Source: Symbiobacterium terraclitae (lineage in GTDB: Bacteria; Bacillota; Sulfobacillia; Symbiobacteriales; Symbiobacteriaceae). From it: a DNA stretch of 60,723 bases. Below are positions 1 through 8,715 of the stretch, piece by piece. The first letter of the stretch is position 1. Each line of letters begins with the position of its first letter. Position numbers and translations under genes: made by a program. The stretch covers positions 1-60,723 of the forward strand of contig NZ_JAGGLG010000027.1 of the NCBI RefSeq assembly GCF_017874315.1, in the 5' to 3' direction. The notes below the pieces were generated by a model that worked only from the letters and a program-made list of their open reading frames with translations, was not told the origin of the DNA and made no database searches.

Positions 1-28
1 CATACGGTCGATACGTCTTCTTGCTCAT
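1..28 (-). CDS. Possible 5' end of a transposase gene, cut by the window edge
   Basis: Read on the minus strand from an ATG at 28, the nine visible codons give MSKKTYRPY. This resembles the N-termini of IS1182/DUF772-type transposases, which often begin MSxKxYRPY. Only nine residues are visible, so the call rests on resemblance alone. A mobile-element origin would fit the IS21 remnant 1.2 kb away. The stretch from 29 to 161 shows no other gene. Confidence 0.3.
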
Positions 29-161
29 GCTGAAGACATTGGACACCGAACCCTTTTGCTCCTACAGAACTGGCTTACTCAGACAGGCTCCTAGCTAGCG
101 CGGGAGAGCCCGGGCGTGACGAGAATCCTTGGTCCTAGCGGGGGCGGGTTAGGAACCGGCG

Positions 162-935
162 TCATGGGGTGTCCCCCAACCCGCGCCTGATCTCCTCCGT
201 CAGAAACGCCTTGTATTCGCTCAGTTGCACATCATTATACGGGCGGTGAACGTCATTGAGGTAGGCGTCGACGGCCTGCTCCAGCAGCGGTCTGAACCGG
301 GGATACTGCGCCATGGCCCACCGCGCTCCCTGCACCTTGGTCATGATCTTCCCTGTCCGGATAAACGAGAGTATGCGAGCCAGGGTGAGGATGTTGGAGT
401 CAAACATCCCGTAGGCCTCGAACGCAAACGCATCGATGTCCGCCGCGATCGCCTGCCGGAACTGCTCGTCGGTAATCACCGGCAGCACGCCGTCGGGGGG
501 ACTGCCGTACAGCACGATCCCCTGCTGCCGGACAAGCCGTATGTAGCTCGGGATGTCGTCATCCGGAAACGGGCCGTGCAGCAGCGGATTGGACTCGTCA
601 TGTGCGGCGTATCGCCCCGCCCACAGCTCGCTGAAGTGAAACTGGCACATGACCGGTGTCGATCTCAGGTCATCCTCCATGATCACGGAGAGTTCCAGCT
701 TGCAGGGCTTGCGGTGTACCTCCAGCAGCGCGTCGGCGAATGACGCCCTGCATCCGGCATCCATCGGCTCACTGCAGATTACCAGCAGGTCGATGTCTGA
801 CTTCCCTGGCACAAACTCGCCGAGACAGATCGAGCCATGCAGGTAGATGGCGACCAGTCCGGGGACGCGGCTTCTGATGACCTCAACGCAGGCATCCAAC
901 TGCCGCCTGACGTCTTCTGGCACATCGATTTTCAT
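162..935 (-). CDS. Nucleotidyltransferase-domain protein, aminoglycoside adenylyltransferase-like
   Basis: A 257-residue protein with an N-terminal NTP_transf_2 (pol beta-like) domain. The signature LHGSICLGEF...SDIDLLV lies at about residues 32-51, giving the GS motif (34-35) and two metal-binding Asp residues (D47, D49). The C-terminal helical half resembles the DUF4111 region of ANT(9)/ANT(3'') antibiotic adenylyltransferases. Family members transfer AMP from ATP to a small molecule; the substrate here cannot be read. The ATG at 935 was chosen because GGAGGGG lies just upstream; the open frame extends further up without protein-like sequence. It sits alone in an accessory region next to IS debris, consistent with acquired DNA. 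Confidence 0.8.
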   Translation of the reverse strand: MKIDVPEDVRRQLDACVEVIRSRVPGLVAIYLHGSICLGEFVPGKSDIDLLVICSEPMDAGCRASFADALLEVHRKPCKLELSVIMEDDLRSTPVMCQFHFSELWAGRYAAHDESNPLLHGPFPDDDIPSYIRLVRQQGIVLYGSPPDGVLPVITDEQFRQAIAADIDAFAFEAYGMFDSNILTLARILSFIRTGKIMTKVQGARWAMAQYPRFRPLLEQAVDAYLNDVHRPYNDVQLSEYKAFLTEEIRRGLGDTP

Positions 936-1122
936 CGTCTGTTCCCCTCCTGTTACTGCAGGCCTCCATGATCGCGCACGAAGGGCACATGGGGTCGCTC
1001 GACTCAAACGGAGGGCTTGGCGGCCGTGGCGGATGACCAGGCGACCGGCCCGGCCCCCCGGTGCATTCTCTCTCAGACCTGGTGGGGTATCGTCCCTACA
1101 CGGATCACGACAGCCCGCGAAA

Positions 1123-1180
1123 CCGGAGAAGCCTGTTACTGTACATGGCGACCGAGGTCCGTCCGGTGTTGAGCATGGAC
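1123..1180 (+). pseudogene. 3' remnant of a paralogue of the small gene at 3648-3920
   Basis: This stretch matches the last ~58 bases of the gene at 3648-3920, with a few substitutions and a short gap. The encoded end, TEVRPVLSMD, is identical in both, but the stop codon of the intact copy is changed here (GAC GGA instead of GAC TGA). Nothing upstream matches the rest of the gene. It looks like a decayed partial duplicate, with its 3' end about 20 bp from where IS21 transposase sequence begins. Confidence 0.6.
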
Positions 1181-1201
1181 GGACACGCCACCCCAGTGCC
1201 G

Positions 1202-1600
1202 TCACTCCGCCTCGATGTAGCCGAAGTCAGCCCAGTCTACCTGTGCCTGCTTCCCGGGCGCTGTCTCAAACCGAATGGTGGCCGACGCTGCGGCCATGGG
1301 CCGATAGGGCGCCATGAAGGCCCGGACGATCCGGATCTTGCCCTTGAATCCCCGTTGCTGGAGCAGAAAGAGCATCTGTGAAGCGTTCGTGACGCCCTTC
1401 TGCATCGGCTGCAGAATGACGGGCTTGAACGGGTCCAACATGCTGGAACGCTCGCGCTTGACCGGCTTAGGCAAAGCCTTGGCAGTCAATCACTTGCGGA
1501 TGGTCTTACGATCCCGTCCGGTACGGCGGGCGCTCTCGGAGATTGACACCCCGTCCGAGTACATCTCCCTGATTTGCAAGGTTTCCCCACTCCCTGACAT
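1202..1600 (-). pseudogene. istA: IS21-family transposase (IstA) remnant
   Basis: From an ATG at 1600 the minus strand encodes an N-terminal helix-turn-helix (REMYSDGVSISESARRTGRD) followed by TIRK and an in-frame TGA. The frame then continues as LTAKALPKPVKRERS and reaches QVDWADFG, which is the first catalytic Asp region of IstA. A stop follows a few residues later, so most of the DDE domain is missing (IstA is usually 400-500 residues). No istB gene is nearby. The element therefore carries both a nonsense mutation and a 3' truncation and cannot be active. Confidence 0.85.
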
Positions 1601-1907
1601 CGTACAGGCACGCCCAACTGGCCAGGTTGAGATGCCTGATATGTTACAGGGGTGGGGAAATTTATCTTGCTGCTTTTGGGGATTTTATCACTGCCGCTTA
1701 CACAAGACCAGTTCCAGGGAGACCGGGGCCGGGCGCAGTGGAAACTTTCAACGGGTCGAACAAACCAGTCGCAATAATTTAAACTACCGAGAGAGGGGTT
1801 CTCCCCTGGCCACAGAAACCATTTGGAAGAGGTCACCGTGTCCTGGCGGTGGCCGGAACCACCGGCCGCCGGGTAGACGCACCTCGACCCAATTGGAGGC
1901 TCAGAGG

Positions 1908-2387
1908 ATGATCCAGATTCGCGATGCGACCAGGTCAGACTACGAAGCGATGCTCGCAGTGGCCCGATCCCTCCCCGAGTGGTTCAACGAGCAGGGGCTC
2001 CGGGAAATGGCCAGGGACTTTGGGACCCATCAGGGGCTTGTAGCCGTTGACAACAGTGGTGCAAGCGAAGAGGTCGTTGGCTTCGCGACGTGGCTCCGGT
2101 CACCTGACGCACCCGAACCCAGGCTGGCTGAGATCACCTGGCTGGGTGTAACCCCGGCGTTTCAGGGTCGCGGGCTGGGGCGGCGGTTGGTCGAGGCCCT
2201 GGAAGACCGTTGCCGACAGGTTGGCGTCGCCGTGCTTCAGGTCTCCACCCTGGCGGACACCGTCGACTACGCCCCCTATGCCGGTACCCGCGCCTTCTAC
2301 CGCAGGCTGGGATTCAAGGACTGGCGGGTTGACGCGGCCTTCTACGGCCCCGACGCGGACCGGCTGGTGCTGCGCAAGGAGTTGTGA
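1908..2387 (+). CDS. GNAT family N-acetyltransferase
   Basis: A 159-residue protein with the GNAT fold. The acetyl-CoA pyrophosphate-binding motif A, Q/RxxGxG/A, is seen as QGRGLG at residues 86-91 within VTPAFQGRGLGRRLVEAL. Motif B appears as FYRRLGF near residue 135. The family transfers an acetyl group from acetyl-CoA to an amine; the substrate is unknown. The ATG at 1908 is preceded by GGAGGC at a good distance; the longer open frame upstream runs through IS-derived DNA and is not protein-like. It stands alone between the IS21 remnant and a tiny membrane protein. Confidence 0.85.
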   Translation: MIQIRDATRSDYEAMLAVARSLPEWFNEQGLREMARDFGTHQGLVAVDNSGASEEVVGFATWLRSPDAPEPRLAEITWLGVTPAFQGRGLGRRLVEALEDRCRQVGVAVLQVSTLADTVDYAPYAGTRAFYRRLGFKDWRVDAAFYGPDADRLVLRKEL

Positions 2388-2467
2388 GGAGGGGAGCGCA
2401 CCCCTCGGTGTGGTTTCCGGCACTGGGGCTCGACCATTGCGTATAGGCTGAGGATGGAGGCGGTACT

Positions 2468-2581
2468 GTGGTCGAGGTACTGACAATCGCGTGGATGGTA
2501 TTGGTCCTGGCCGGCATCATCAAGATTTCCTGGACGCTGGAGGAGATAAAGCGGCAGCTGAGCAACCGTTCGCCACGGTAG
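2468..2581 (+). CDS. Small single-pass membrane protein
   Basis: A 37-residue open frame starting with GTG at 2468, seven bases after GGAGG. The sequence has one hydrophobic segment (VLTIAWMVLVLAGIIKI, residues 4-20) followed by a charged amphipathic tail (EEIKRQLSNRSPR). That layout is typical of small Gram-positive membrane proteins. It follows the GNAT gene by 80 bases and could be cotranscribed. It matches no family I can name; the ribosome binding site and composition are the only support. Confidence 0.5.
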   Translation: MVEVLTIAWMVLVLAGIIKISWTLEEIKRQLSNRSPR

Positions 2582-2664
2582 ACGGATCGGTGCCGACCGT
2601 TGCGTATGATTGGGGGCTGGGGTCCATCACGCAGGTGATCGACCCCACCCCGCTTTCTGCGCCG

Positions 2665-3405
2665 CTACTCCAGATAGGGAAGGGGATCAACGTAGTCGAG
2701 GTCGGGGGAATCCATGATGAACTGTTTGAGCAGGGGGCGATGGCCCGCACCCACCAGCACCAGGATCCGGTCCGAACCGCGCTCGGCGAGGCTGGCGATG
2801 TGGGCGAACATGTAGAGATTCCGCTTATACCAATCTGCGACGAGGTTTGTCCCAACGTACGATCGGCCCGCCCCCACCACGGCGAGCTGCAGGTACACGG
2901 CGTGCAGGGCGTCATGCCGGGCTGAGTTGAGGTAGCGCAGCAGCCCCAGTACGCCGCCTTCGGATTCAGCGTGCTGCTGCGCTTCATGCACGTCACGAGT
3001 GACGCGCTCGAACGCGGACAAGAAACGGGTCATGCCGAGATTCCTCGCAGTTGACAAGGCAGCCTCGAAGTTCAGGTCCAGTCTGTAGTCGATGCCATAG
3101 ATGCGGGGATGCCCCATCTCGCGGGCCAGGCGGAAACCCAGTTGGTAGATCTCGTTTCGCCCCAGTTCGAGGCGGCCAGCCCGATACTGGGCGTACTGCT
3201 CTTGCCACGCGTGCACCTGACCGGGCTCAACCTCAACGGCCACGTGCGTAGGCCGGTACCGCAGCAGCCGCGTTACCACATCCTGGATCTGTTTCTGATA
3301 CCGTTCAACCAGTACGTCCTGGTATTCCGTCTTCACGTGGTCAAGATTCGGGTTTGACATGTGATAAGTACCCAGAACCATGACCTTCGCACGATCAGCA
3401 GACAT
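2665..3405 (-). CDS. DUF5694-like protein
   Basis: A 246-residue cytoplasmic protein without signal peptide or membrane segments. It opens with VMVLGTYHMSNPN (residues 8-20) and contains THVAVEVEP and, near the C-terminus, DRILVLVGAGHRPLLKQF. These elements fit the DUF5694 (TraB/GumN-superfamily-like) proteins, in which conserved His and Glu residues are thought to bind metal; the activity of the family is not established. The ATG at 3405 is preceded by a G-rich ribosome site. It is divergent from the small gene at 3648. Confidence 0.65.
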   Translation of the reverse strand: MSADRAKVMVLGTYHMSNPNLDHVKTEYQDVLVERYQKQIQDVVTRLLRYRPTHVAVEVEPGQVHAWQEQYAQYRAGRLELGRNEIYQLGFRLAREMGHPRIYGIDYRLDLNFEAALSTARNLGMTRFLSAFERVTRDVHEAQQHAESEGGVLGLLRYLNSARHDALHAVYLQLAVVGAGRSYVGTNLVADWYKRNLYMFAHIASLAERGSDRILVLVGAGHRPLLKQFIMDSPDLDYVDPLPYLE

Positions 3406-3647
3406 GCCGGCATTCCCCCCCGATGCTCCTGGAGTTGAGAAATTCGCGCCGGTTCGCGGACGATCTGCCGCCCTGCCGGGAACCGAGGTGTCTGGAAGAC
3501 TGCTCCGGTCTCGCAAGACGACTACTTCAACGAGGGTATGGCTGCAAGCACCCTTGGAGAGAAATGGTTAAGTGAGGGACCGTGAGACTGTCGCCCGGTG
3601 CCAGCCCGATCCACACCTGGTCAGACATGACTAAAAGGGGAATGCCC

Positions 3648-3920
3648 GTGCGCCATCTGGTGATCATGCGCCACAGCCCTGAGTCCTGCCCTGGCCGTCC
3701 GGAAAACGAGGCCGTTCATCCATGCTTCAACAAGATGCAGGACCTCCTTGACAAGCACGGGGTCGCGACCGTCGGGAAGTGGGCGGATCCGCCTGCCCAT
3801 GTCAGCTACATCGTGCTGGACGCGCCGAACGCGCACGTCATCCAGGAAGCGATCATGGAGAGCGGTCTGTTCCTGTACACGACGACGACCGAGGTACGCC
3901 CGGTGCTGAGCATGGACTGA
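3648..3920 (+). CDS. Small conserved hypothetical protein
   Basis: A 90-residue protein, MRHLVIMRHSPESC... through TTTTEVRPVLSMD. The repeating pattern of short hydrophobic strands and helices (HLVIMRH, VSYIVLDAP, TTTEVRPVL) suggests a small alpha/beta ferredoxin-like (dimeric alpha-beta barrel) fold. The GTG at 3648 is preferred because AGGGG lies seven bases upstream; an ATG six bases earlier would sit on top of that site. A decayed copy of its 3' end lies at 1123-1180, so the gene was once duplicated. Function unknown. Confidence 0.55.
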   Translation: MRHLVIMRHSPESCPGRPENEAVHPCFNKMQDLLDKHGVATVGKWADPPAHVSYIVLDAPNAHVIQEAIMESGLFLYTTTTEVRPVLSMD

Positions 3921-4032
3921 CACCGACTGCCCACTGCGGTGGAACCCGTTGGGCCATCCGCGAGTCTGGAAAGTAAGTGCGTTGCGCGGATTCCAGGTGC
4001 ATTCGGGAACCGACCCGGAGGGGTGAAGCGGG

Positions 4033-5193
4033 ATGAGTTGTGCCGGTGTTGATCGGTGTGCCGTCTACGCGGACCGCCAATGGCTGGGGAGGGAGCGGAA
4101 GGCCTGCGACGTCGTCGCACTGGCCCGCCATCTGGTGGGGATCCAGAGCCAGCTTCCCACCACGCCCGGGCTCGCGGCGAGGGCGAGGCTCGCCGACGTC
4201 GGGCCGGACGACGTCCGGCACGAACTGGAGCAGACGCGGCGGCTGGTTCGGACCTGGACCGTGCGGGGTACCCTGCACGTCGTTCCCGCGGAAGACCTGC
4301 CCCTGTTCTGGCAGGCGCTCCGGCCCGAGTGGGAGGCGCGATGGAGCAAGTATCTCGACAACCACGTCACCCGGCAGCAGCGGGCGGATGCCGCCGAGGC
4401 CTGCCTGCAGATCCTGGCGCGGGGGCCGGCCACCCGGGCCGAGCTCCTGGCCGGTGCACAGGAGATCCTCGACTGTAGGGACGAGTGGGTGGCGTACCTC
4501 TTCTCCTCGTGGGGAGGCGTCCTCAAGGACCTGGCCTACGCCGGGAAGGTCGTCTATGGCCCCGAGCGGGACGGTGAGGTTCAGTTTGTGCGGACCGAGG
4601 ACTGGGTGGGCATTCCGGAACTGAACAAGGACCCGGACGACATCCTTGCCGCCCTGCTGGAGCGGTACTTGCTCGCCTACAGCCCCGCCAGGCTCCAGGA
4701 TTTCGTCCACTGGAGCGGCGTCACCGCGAAGCGGGCACGGGAGGCCCTGGCCCGCCTGAAGGGCCGGGTGGAGGTGCGGGACGGGTGGCTGGTCCGGGCG
4801 CGGGAGGACGATCAGCCCCCGGGCGATGTGGGCGTCGTGCGCCTGCTCCCGAAGTTCGACCCCTACCTCCTGGCGCACAAGGAGAAGTTCTACCTCGACG
4901 AGGCGCACTACAAGGCGGTCTTCCGCCAGGCTGCCGACGTCGCCGCAGTGATCCTCAGCCGCGGCCGGGTGATCGGCACCTGGCGGGCCCAGGGACACAG
5001 GGTGACCCCCGAACTGTTTGCCCCCGTCGATGGTGCGGTCGCCGCCGCGCTGGAGCAGGAGCTCGAGGCGCTCTCCGCATGGCTTCGGCAGCCGGTCCAG
5101 ACAGGGCAGGGCCGCCGGTCGGCCCTGCGAGCAGGGCGGACGAGCCGCTTGGAGGGAGCTCCGCCTGACCAGCCTGACGGCTGCGCCAGCTGA
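4033..5193 (+). CDS. AlkZ-like winged-helix DNA-binding protein (HTH_42)
   Basis: A 386-residue protein of the HTH_42/DUF1006 family, which contains DNA glycosylases that act on crosslinked or bulky alkylated bases (AlkZ, YcaQ). The QxQ catalytic motif of the AlkZ-like branch is visible as Q38-S39-Q40 (VGIQSQ), and the family hallmark RTWTVRGTLHVV is at about residues 72-84. The tandem winged-helix arrangement and length match the family. ATG at 4033 follows GGAGGGG. The likely role is removing damaged bases from DNA; whether it acts on interstrand crosslinks cannot be read. It is monocistronic, followed by a perfect inverted repeat. Confidence 0.8.
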   Translation: MSCAGVDRCAVYADRQWLGRERKACDVVALARHLVGIQSQLPTTPGLAARARLADVGPDDVRHELEQTRRLVRTWTVRGTLHVVPAEDLPLFWQALRPEWEARWSKYLDNHVTRQQRADAAEACLQILARGPATRAELLAGAQEILDCRDEWVAYLFSSWGGVLKDLAYAGKVVYGPERDGEVQFVRTEDWVGIPELNKDPDDILAALLERYLLAYSPARLQDFVHWSGVTAKRAREALARLKGRVEVRDGWLVRAREDDQPPGDVGVVRLLPKFDPYLLAHKEKFYLDEAHYKAVFRQAADVAAVILSRGRVIGTWRAQGHRVTPELFAPVDGAVAAALEQELEALSAWLRQPVQTGQGRRSALRAGRTSRLEGAPPDQPDGCAS

Positions 5194-5205
5194 CCGCAGA
5201 CTGCG

Positions 5206-5237
5206 GCGCTCGGATACTGGCAACAGTATCCGAGCGC
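5206..5237 (+). terminator. Hairpin terminator after the AlkZ-like gene
   Basis: A perfect 14-bp inverted repeat (GCGCTCGGATACTG, loop GCAA, complement) starts 12 bases after the stop codon. There is no T-run on either side, so it is a stem-only terminator or mRNA-stabilising hairpin. The 211 bases from 5238 to 5448 show no gene. Confidence 0.7.
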
Positions 5238-5448
5238 CCTTGGTGTGGCGGCACACGGGTCACTGTGACTCTTCCCCAATCACCCGCCACATCATCTCTC
5301 GAGGACCAAGAAGCTGCCTTCTCACCGCGTCCTGTTGGGCACAGCCTGAAGGAACGGTGCGACGCCTGCATTCGTGGGCCGCATCTTCGGTCCTGCCATG
5401 CGCGCTCTCTCACTTCCCATACCTTAACAGGGTTGTCGAGCGTGCTTC

Positions 5449-6342
5449 TCAGCCGGGGAGGAGGTACACCGGATCCCCCTCGCTGACCCGTCCCGGGCGC
5501 ACCACCTGGGCGTAGATGCCCACACAGGGCAGGGGCCCCAACCCGGGAATGGGTACGCGGTTATGCTGGGCGGCAACCCGCAAGGGCTCCGGGTCGTCCG
5601 GCAGGTCGCCGTGGGCCAGCGTGGGCACGGCGCAGCGCGGGGTTGGTACAACCACGCGCAGCAACACATCGGCACCAACCTGAAGCACACTGCCCACCCA
5701 CTCGTTCTCCAGGAAGGCGTCTCTCGCCGGTGCCGTATCGACGACTATGTTTGGCCGAAAGCGTACCGCCTCAGCCTTGCCTCGACGGCTCCACGCGGCC
5801 AGGCGGGACAGCGTCGCCGTCGTGATCAGGTGGACCGGTGCGAAGTCGAAAAAGGTTCCGGCCGGCGAGCCGGCACCCAGCGGCCCGACCGAGAACGGCA
5901 CGTCGGCGGCGGTCCCCTTCAGCAACACCTCTTCGGGGTCAGCACGCTCGAGCTGAGCCTCCGCGGGCGGTTCCGCAACCAGCGAGACACGGCGTCCCAG
6001 GAGTTCTGACAGCGCCTCTTCGAGACCCGGCTCCGTGTTCCGGAACGCGCGCCCGTCCGGGAGCGCAATCCTGACCGCCGGCCGCCCGTCCGCGGCCGCC
6101 CCGGCGGGCAGCATCTCCGCCGCGCAGGCCAGCAGCCTGCGCCACAGATGCGGCCGCTTGGCGCTGGCCACCCTCCCCGTCTCCCGATCGACCAGCGCGT
6201 ACGCCCGGTCGCCGAGAATCCCCCGGGACGTCACCTCGGCTGCGCGCACCTCTTCGCCCAGCATGGACTTGACGGGATACCGGCGGAGCTGCGTCACCTG
6301 CCCCACGATCCGTGCGGTGCCATGTGCGGGACTGGCCCTCAT
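5449..6342 (-). CDS. MOSC domain-containing protein
   Basis: A 297-residue protein with an N-terminal MOSC_N beta-barrel domain (QLRRYPVKSMLGEEV, GDRAYALVD, about residues 10-110) and a C-terminal MOSC domain. The conserved MOSC cysteine appears in VVVPTPRCAVPT. MOSC proteins carry sulfur or bind molybdenum cofactor, as in the MOCOS C-terminus and YcbX/mARC; the MOSC_N-MOSC pairing suggests a mARC/YcbX-like molybdoenzyme reducing N-hydroxylated compounds. The ATG at 6342 is preceded by a G7 run; the longer open frame upstream is not protein-like. No molybdenum-cofactor gene is adjacent, although a MoaD-like gene lies at 19.6 kb. Confidence 0.85.
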   Translation of the reverse strand: MRASPAHGTARIVGQVTQLRRYPVKSMLGEEVRAAEVTSRGILGDRAYALVDRETGRVASAKRPHLWRRLLACAAEMLPAGAAADGRPAVRIALPDGRAFRNTEPGLEEALSELLGRRVSLVAEPPAEAQLERADPEEVLLKGTAADVPFSVGPLGAGSPAGTFFDFAPVHLITTATLSRLAAWSRRGKAEAVRFRPNIVVDTAPARDAFLENEWVGSVLQVGADVLLRVVVPTPRCAVPTLAHGDLPDDPEPLRVAAQHNRVPIPGLGPLPCVGIYAQVVRPGRVSEGDPVYLLPG

Positions 6343-6650
6343 CCTGCCCCCCCTTCGGTGTGAGCTCCGGAGTAGATCGCCGAAGCCCCCGCCGATAGGA
6401 TACGAGGCGGATCCGCGCATCCCTGCTGCCGCAGCGTGTGCACTGCTCCGTTGTCGTGTACAGGGCGGTCGATGCCGGTCGATGTACATCACGGGACGGT
6501 TGACACGGAGGAACACGGCCAGGGTCTGCCCAAAGAAGTTACCGGAATGGGTGCGGCCGGGTCTGCAGGTTGACTCGGGCGCCCATGGCGGCGAACGATC
6601 TGCGCCCAGTTACCCGTTACGCTGGGGAGGAAGCGAGGGAGGTGGCGGCA
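6343..6650 (+). other. Intergenic region between divergent MOSC and response-regulator genes
   Basis: 308 bases without a convincing gene. It must hold promoters for both directions, but no clear -35/-10 pair with good spacing was found. A short direct repeat of GGTCGATG occurs near 6468-6485. Confidence 0.4.
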
Positions 6651-7340
6651 GTGAAGCGGCCCACTGTCCTGGTGGTGGACGACGAGCCGCGCATGCGGGA
6701 GCTGATCCGGCTCTATCTGGCGGCCGAGTGCGACGTGCACGAGGCGGAGGACGGCCTGGCCGCCCTGCGGGCGGTGCAGGCCATCGGGCCCGACCTGGTG
6801 CTGCTGGACGTGATGATGCCCAACCTGGACGGCTGGGAGACCCTGAAGCGCATCCGGGAGGAGACCTCCATACCCGTCATCATGCTGACGGCGCGGGGGG
6901 ATGTGCCGGACCGGGTGCATGGCCTCCGCATGGGCGCGGACGACTACATCGCCAAGCCCTTCGACGGGAGGGAGCTGGCGGCCAGGGTGCAGGCGGTGCT
7001 GCGCCGATCCAGCGGGCAGGTGGAGGCCAGCGCGCCGATCCGCCGGGGCAGCCTGACGATCCGGCCGGCCGACCGCACGGCCGCGTACGCGGGCCGCACG
7101 CTAGCCCTGACCCCGAAGGAGTTTGACCTGCTGGCGCTGCTGGCTGCCCACCCGGGACAGGCCTTCTCACGGGAGAAGCTGCTGGACCGGATCTGGGGGC
7201 CCGACTACGCGGGCGACACCCGCACGGTGGACACCCACATCAAGAACCTGCGGGAGAAGCTGGGCGAGGGGGCCGGGATGATCGCCACTGTCTGGGGCGT
7301 CGGCTACAGGCTCGTGGAGGTGGCCGATGCGCAACCTTAA
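6651..7340 (+). CDS. OmpR-family response regulator
   Basis: A 229-residue transcription factor with an N-terminal receiver domain (VLVVDDEPRMRELI, phosphoacceptor Asp in LVLLDVMMP, conserved Lys in YIAKPFD) and a C-terminal winged helix (ALTPKEFDLLALL, RTVDTHIKNLREKL). Length and domain order are standard. The GTG at 6651 is chosen because GGGAGGTGG lies just upstream, although the frame stays open to 6570. It overlaps the downstream histidine kinase by 14 bases, so the pair is translationally coupled. Target genes cannot be read; the thiol-redox-type genes downstream run in the opposite direction. Confidence 0.95.
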   Translation: MKRPTVLVVDDEPRMRELIRLYLAAECDVHEAEDGLAALRAVQAIGPDLVLLDVMMPNLDGWETLKRIREETSIPVIMLTARGDVPDRVHGLRMGADDYIAKPFDGRELAARVQAVLRRSSGQVEASAPIRRGSLTIRPADRTAAYAGRTLALTPKEFDLLALLAAHPGQAFSREKLLDRIWGPDYAGDTRTVDTHIKNLREKLGEGAGMIATVWGVGYRLVEVADAQP

Positions 7341-8679
7341 CCTGGTGGGCAAGCTTTGGCTCTCGCTTTCGCTCCTGCTGCTCTTCGTGCTGATCCCCCT
7401 GGAGTACGCCCTGGACCAGGTGCTCGAGCGGTTCTACGCCACGCAGGTGACCGAGCCGCTTCTCTACCACAGCCGCCAGCTGGCCGACATGCTCGCGGCG
7501 GATGAGGGGGCGATCGTGGCCGCGCCGATGATGGCCGAGATGGTCGGCGGCGAGGTCGTGGTGCTGGACGAGGCCGGGCGCCCCCTGGAGTTCGTTGGCG
7601 CCTCGGCGGTCGTACCGCCGGAGGGGACGGTGCAGGCGGTGATCGCAGGCCGCACCTTCACGGGACAGCTGCAGACGCCCGAGGGGCGAACCTTCATCGT
7701 GACCGGGGTCCCGATCTCCGGGGGCGGCGGGGGCGTGCTGCTGCTCGCCCCGGCCGACCCGCTCCGGCAGTCCCTGCAGCTCGCCCGGCGCTACCTGTGG
7801 CTCGCCAGCGGGATCACGCTCCTCCTGGGGACCGGGCTCGCCCTGGTGATGGCGCGGAGCCTCACCCGACCCGTGCTGGCGATGGAGAGGGCCACCCGGT
7901 CGATCGCCACGGGCGACTTCTCGGTGCGGGTGGCGGTGGACAGCACGGATGAGATCGGTCGGCTCGGCCAGGCCATCAACCGGATGGCGGCGCAGCTGGA
8001 GACGTACGAGAGCAACCGGAGGGAGTTCCTCGCCAACGTGGCCCACGAGCTGCGCACCCCGCTCTCGTACATCCGCGGTTACACGCAGGCGCTGGCCGAG
8101 GGGATCGTGACGGATCCGGCCGAGGTGCGGCGCTACCAGCAGATCGTGCTGGACGAGTCCATCCGCGTGGGCCGCCTGGTGGACGACCTGATGGACCTCG
8201 CGCAGATGGGCGAGGGCGGGATGGCCTTCGAGCTGATCCCGTTGGACCTGCGGGTGCCGGTCGAGCAGGCGGCCCTCACCGTGCGGCCGCGCGCGGAGGA
8301 GAAAGGAGTGCGGCTCGCCATAGACCTGCCGCAGCCACTGCCGCCCGTGCCCGCCGACGGCGGCCGGATCCAGCAGGTGGTCTTCAACCTGCTGGACAAC
8401 GCCCTGCGCTATACGCCCGCGGGAGGCGAGATCCGGGTGACCGCAGAGGCGGGGGTGGACGCGGTGACGGTGCGGGTGCGGGACACGGGCGAGGGAATCG
8501 CCCCGGACCTGCTCCCCCACGTGTTCGACCGCTTCTTCGGACGGCGCCAGGGGGGCCGGGGGCTCGGGCTGGCGGTGGTCCGGTCCATCGTCCGGGCGCA
8601 CGGGGGTCACGTGGGCGCCGAGTCCCGGCAGGGCGAGGGCTCGACCTTCTGGTTCCGGCTGCCCCGCACGCGGGAATGA
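7327..8679 (+). CDS. Two-component sensor histidine kinase
   Basis: A 450-residue membrane kinase. An N-terminal transmembrane helix (about residues 9-27), a short extracytoplasmic sensor region (~28-155) and a second helix (YLWLASGITLLLGTGLALVM, ~158-177) precede a HAMP domain, the HisKA dimerisation helix with phospho-His in NVAHELRTPLSYIRGY, and the HATPase domain (N box LLDNALRYT, G1 VRDTGEGI, F box FDRFF, G2 GRGLGLAVV). It is cognate to the response regulator whose gene it overlaps. The signal sensed at the cell surface is unknown. Confidence 0.95.
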   Translation: MRNLNLVGKLWLSLSLLLLFVLIPLEYALDQVLERFYATQVTEPLLYHSRQLADMLAADEGAIVAAPMMAEMVGGEVVVLDEAGRPLEFVGASAVVPPEGTVQAVIAGRTFTGQLQTPEGRTFIVTGVPISGGGGGVLLLAPADPLRQSLQLARRYLWLASGITLLLGTGLALVMARSLTRPVLAMERATRSIATGDFSVRVAVDSTDEIGRLGQAINRMAAQLETYESNRREFLANVAHELRTPLSYIRGYTQALAEGIVTDPAEVRRYQQIVLDESIRVGRLVDDLMDLAQMGEGGMAFELIPLDLRVPVEQAALTVRPRAEEKGVRLAIDLPQPLPPVPADGGRIQQVVFNLLDNALRYTPAGGEIRVTAEAGVDAVTVRVRDTGEGIAPDLLPHVFDRFFGRRQGGRGLGLAVVRSIVRAHGGHVGAESRQGEGSTFWFRLPRTRE

Positions 8680-8684
8680 GAGAC

Positions 8685-8706
8685 GGGCACCCGGTTCCGG
8701 GTGCCC
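8685..8706 (+). terminator. Terminator hairpin between convergent kinase and lipoprotein genes
   Basis: A 10-bp perfect inverted repeat (GGGCACCCGG TT CCGGGTGCCC) lies between the stop codons of the kinase (8679) and the convergent lipoprotein gene (8716). It has no T-run and probably serves both directions. Confidence 0.75.
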
Positions 8707-8715
8707 GCTGCCTTG

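Noticed and set aside
1314-1907. A long N-terminal extension of the GNAT protein
   Set aside because: The upstream frame runs through IS21-derived DNA and lacks protein-like sequence; the start at 1908 has a ribosome site.
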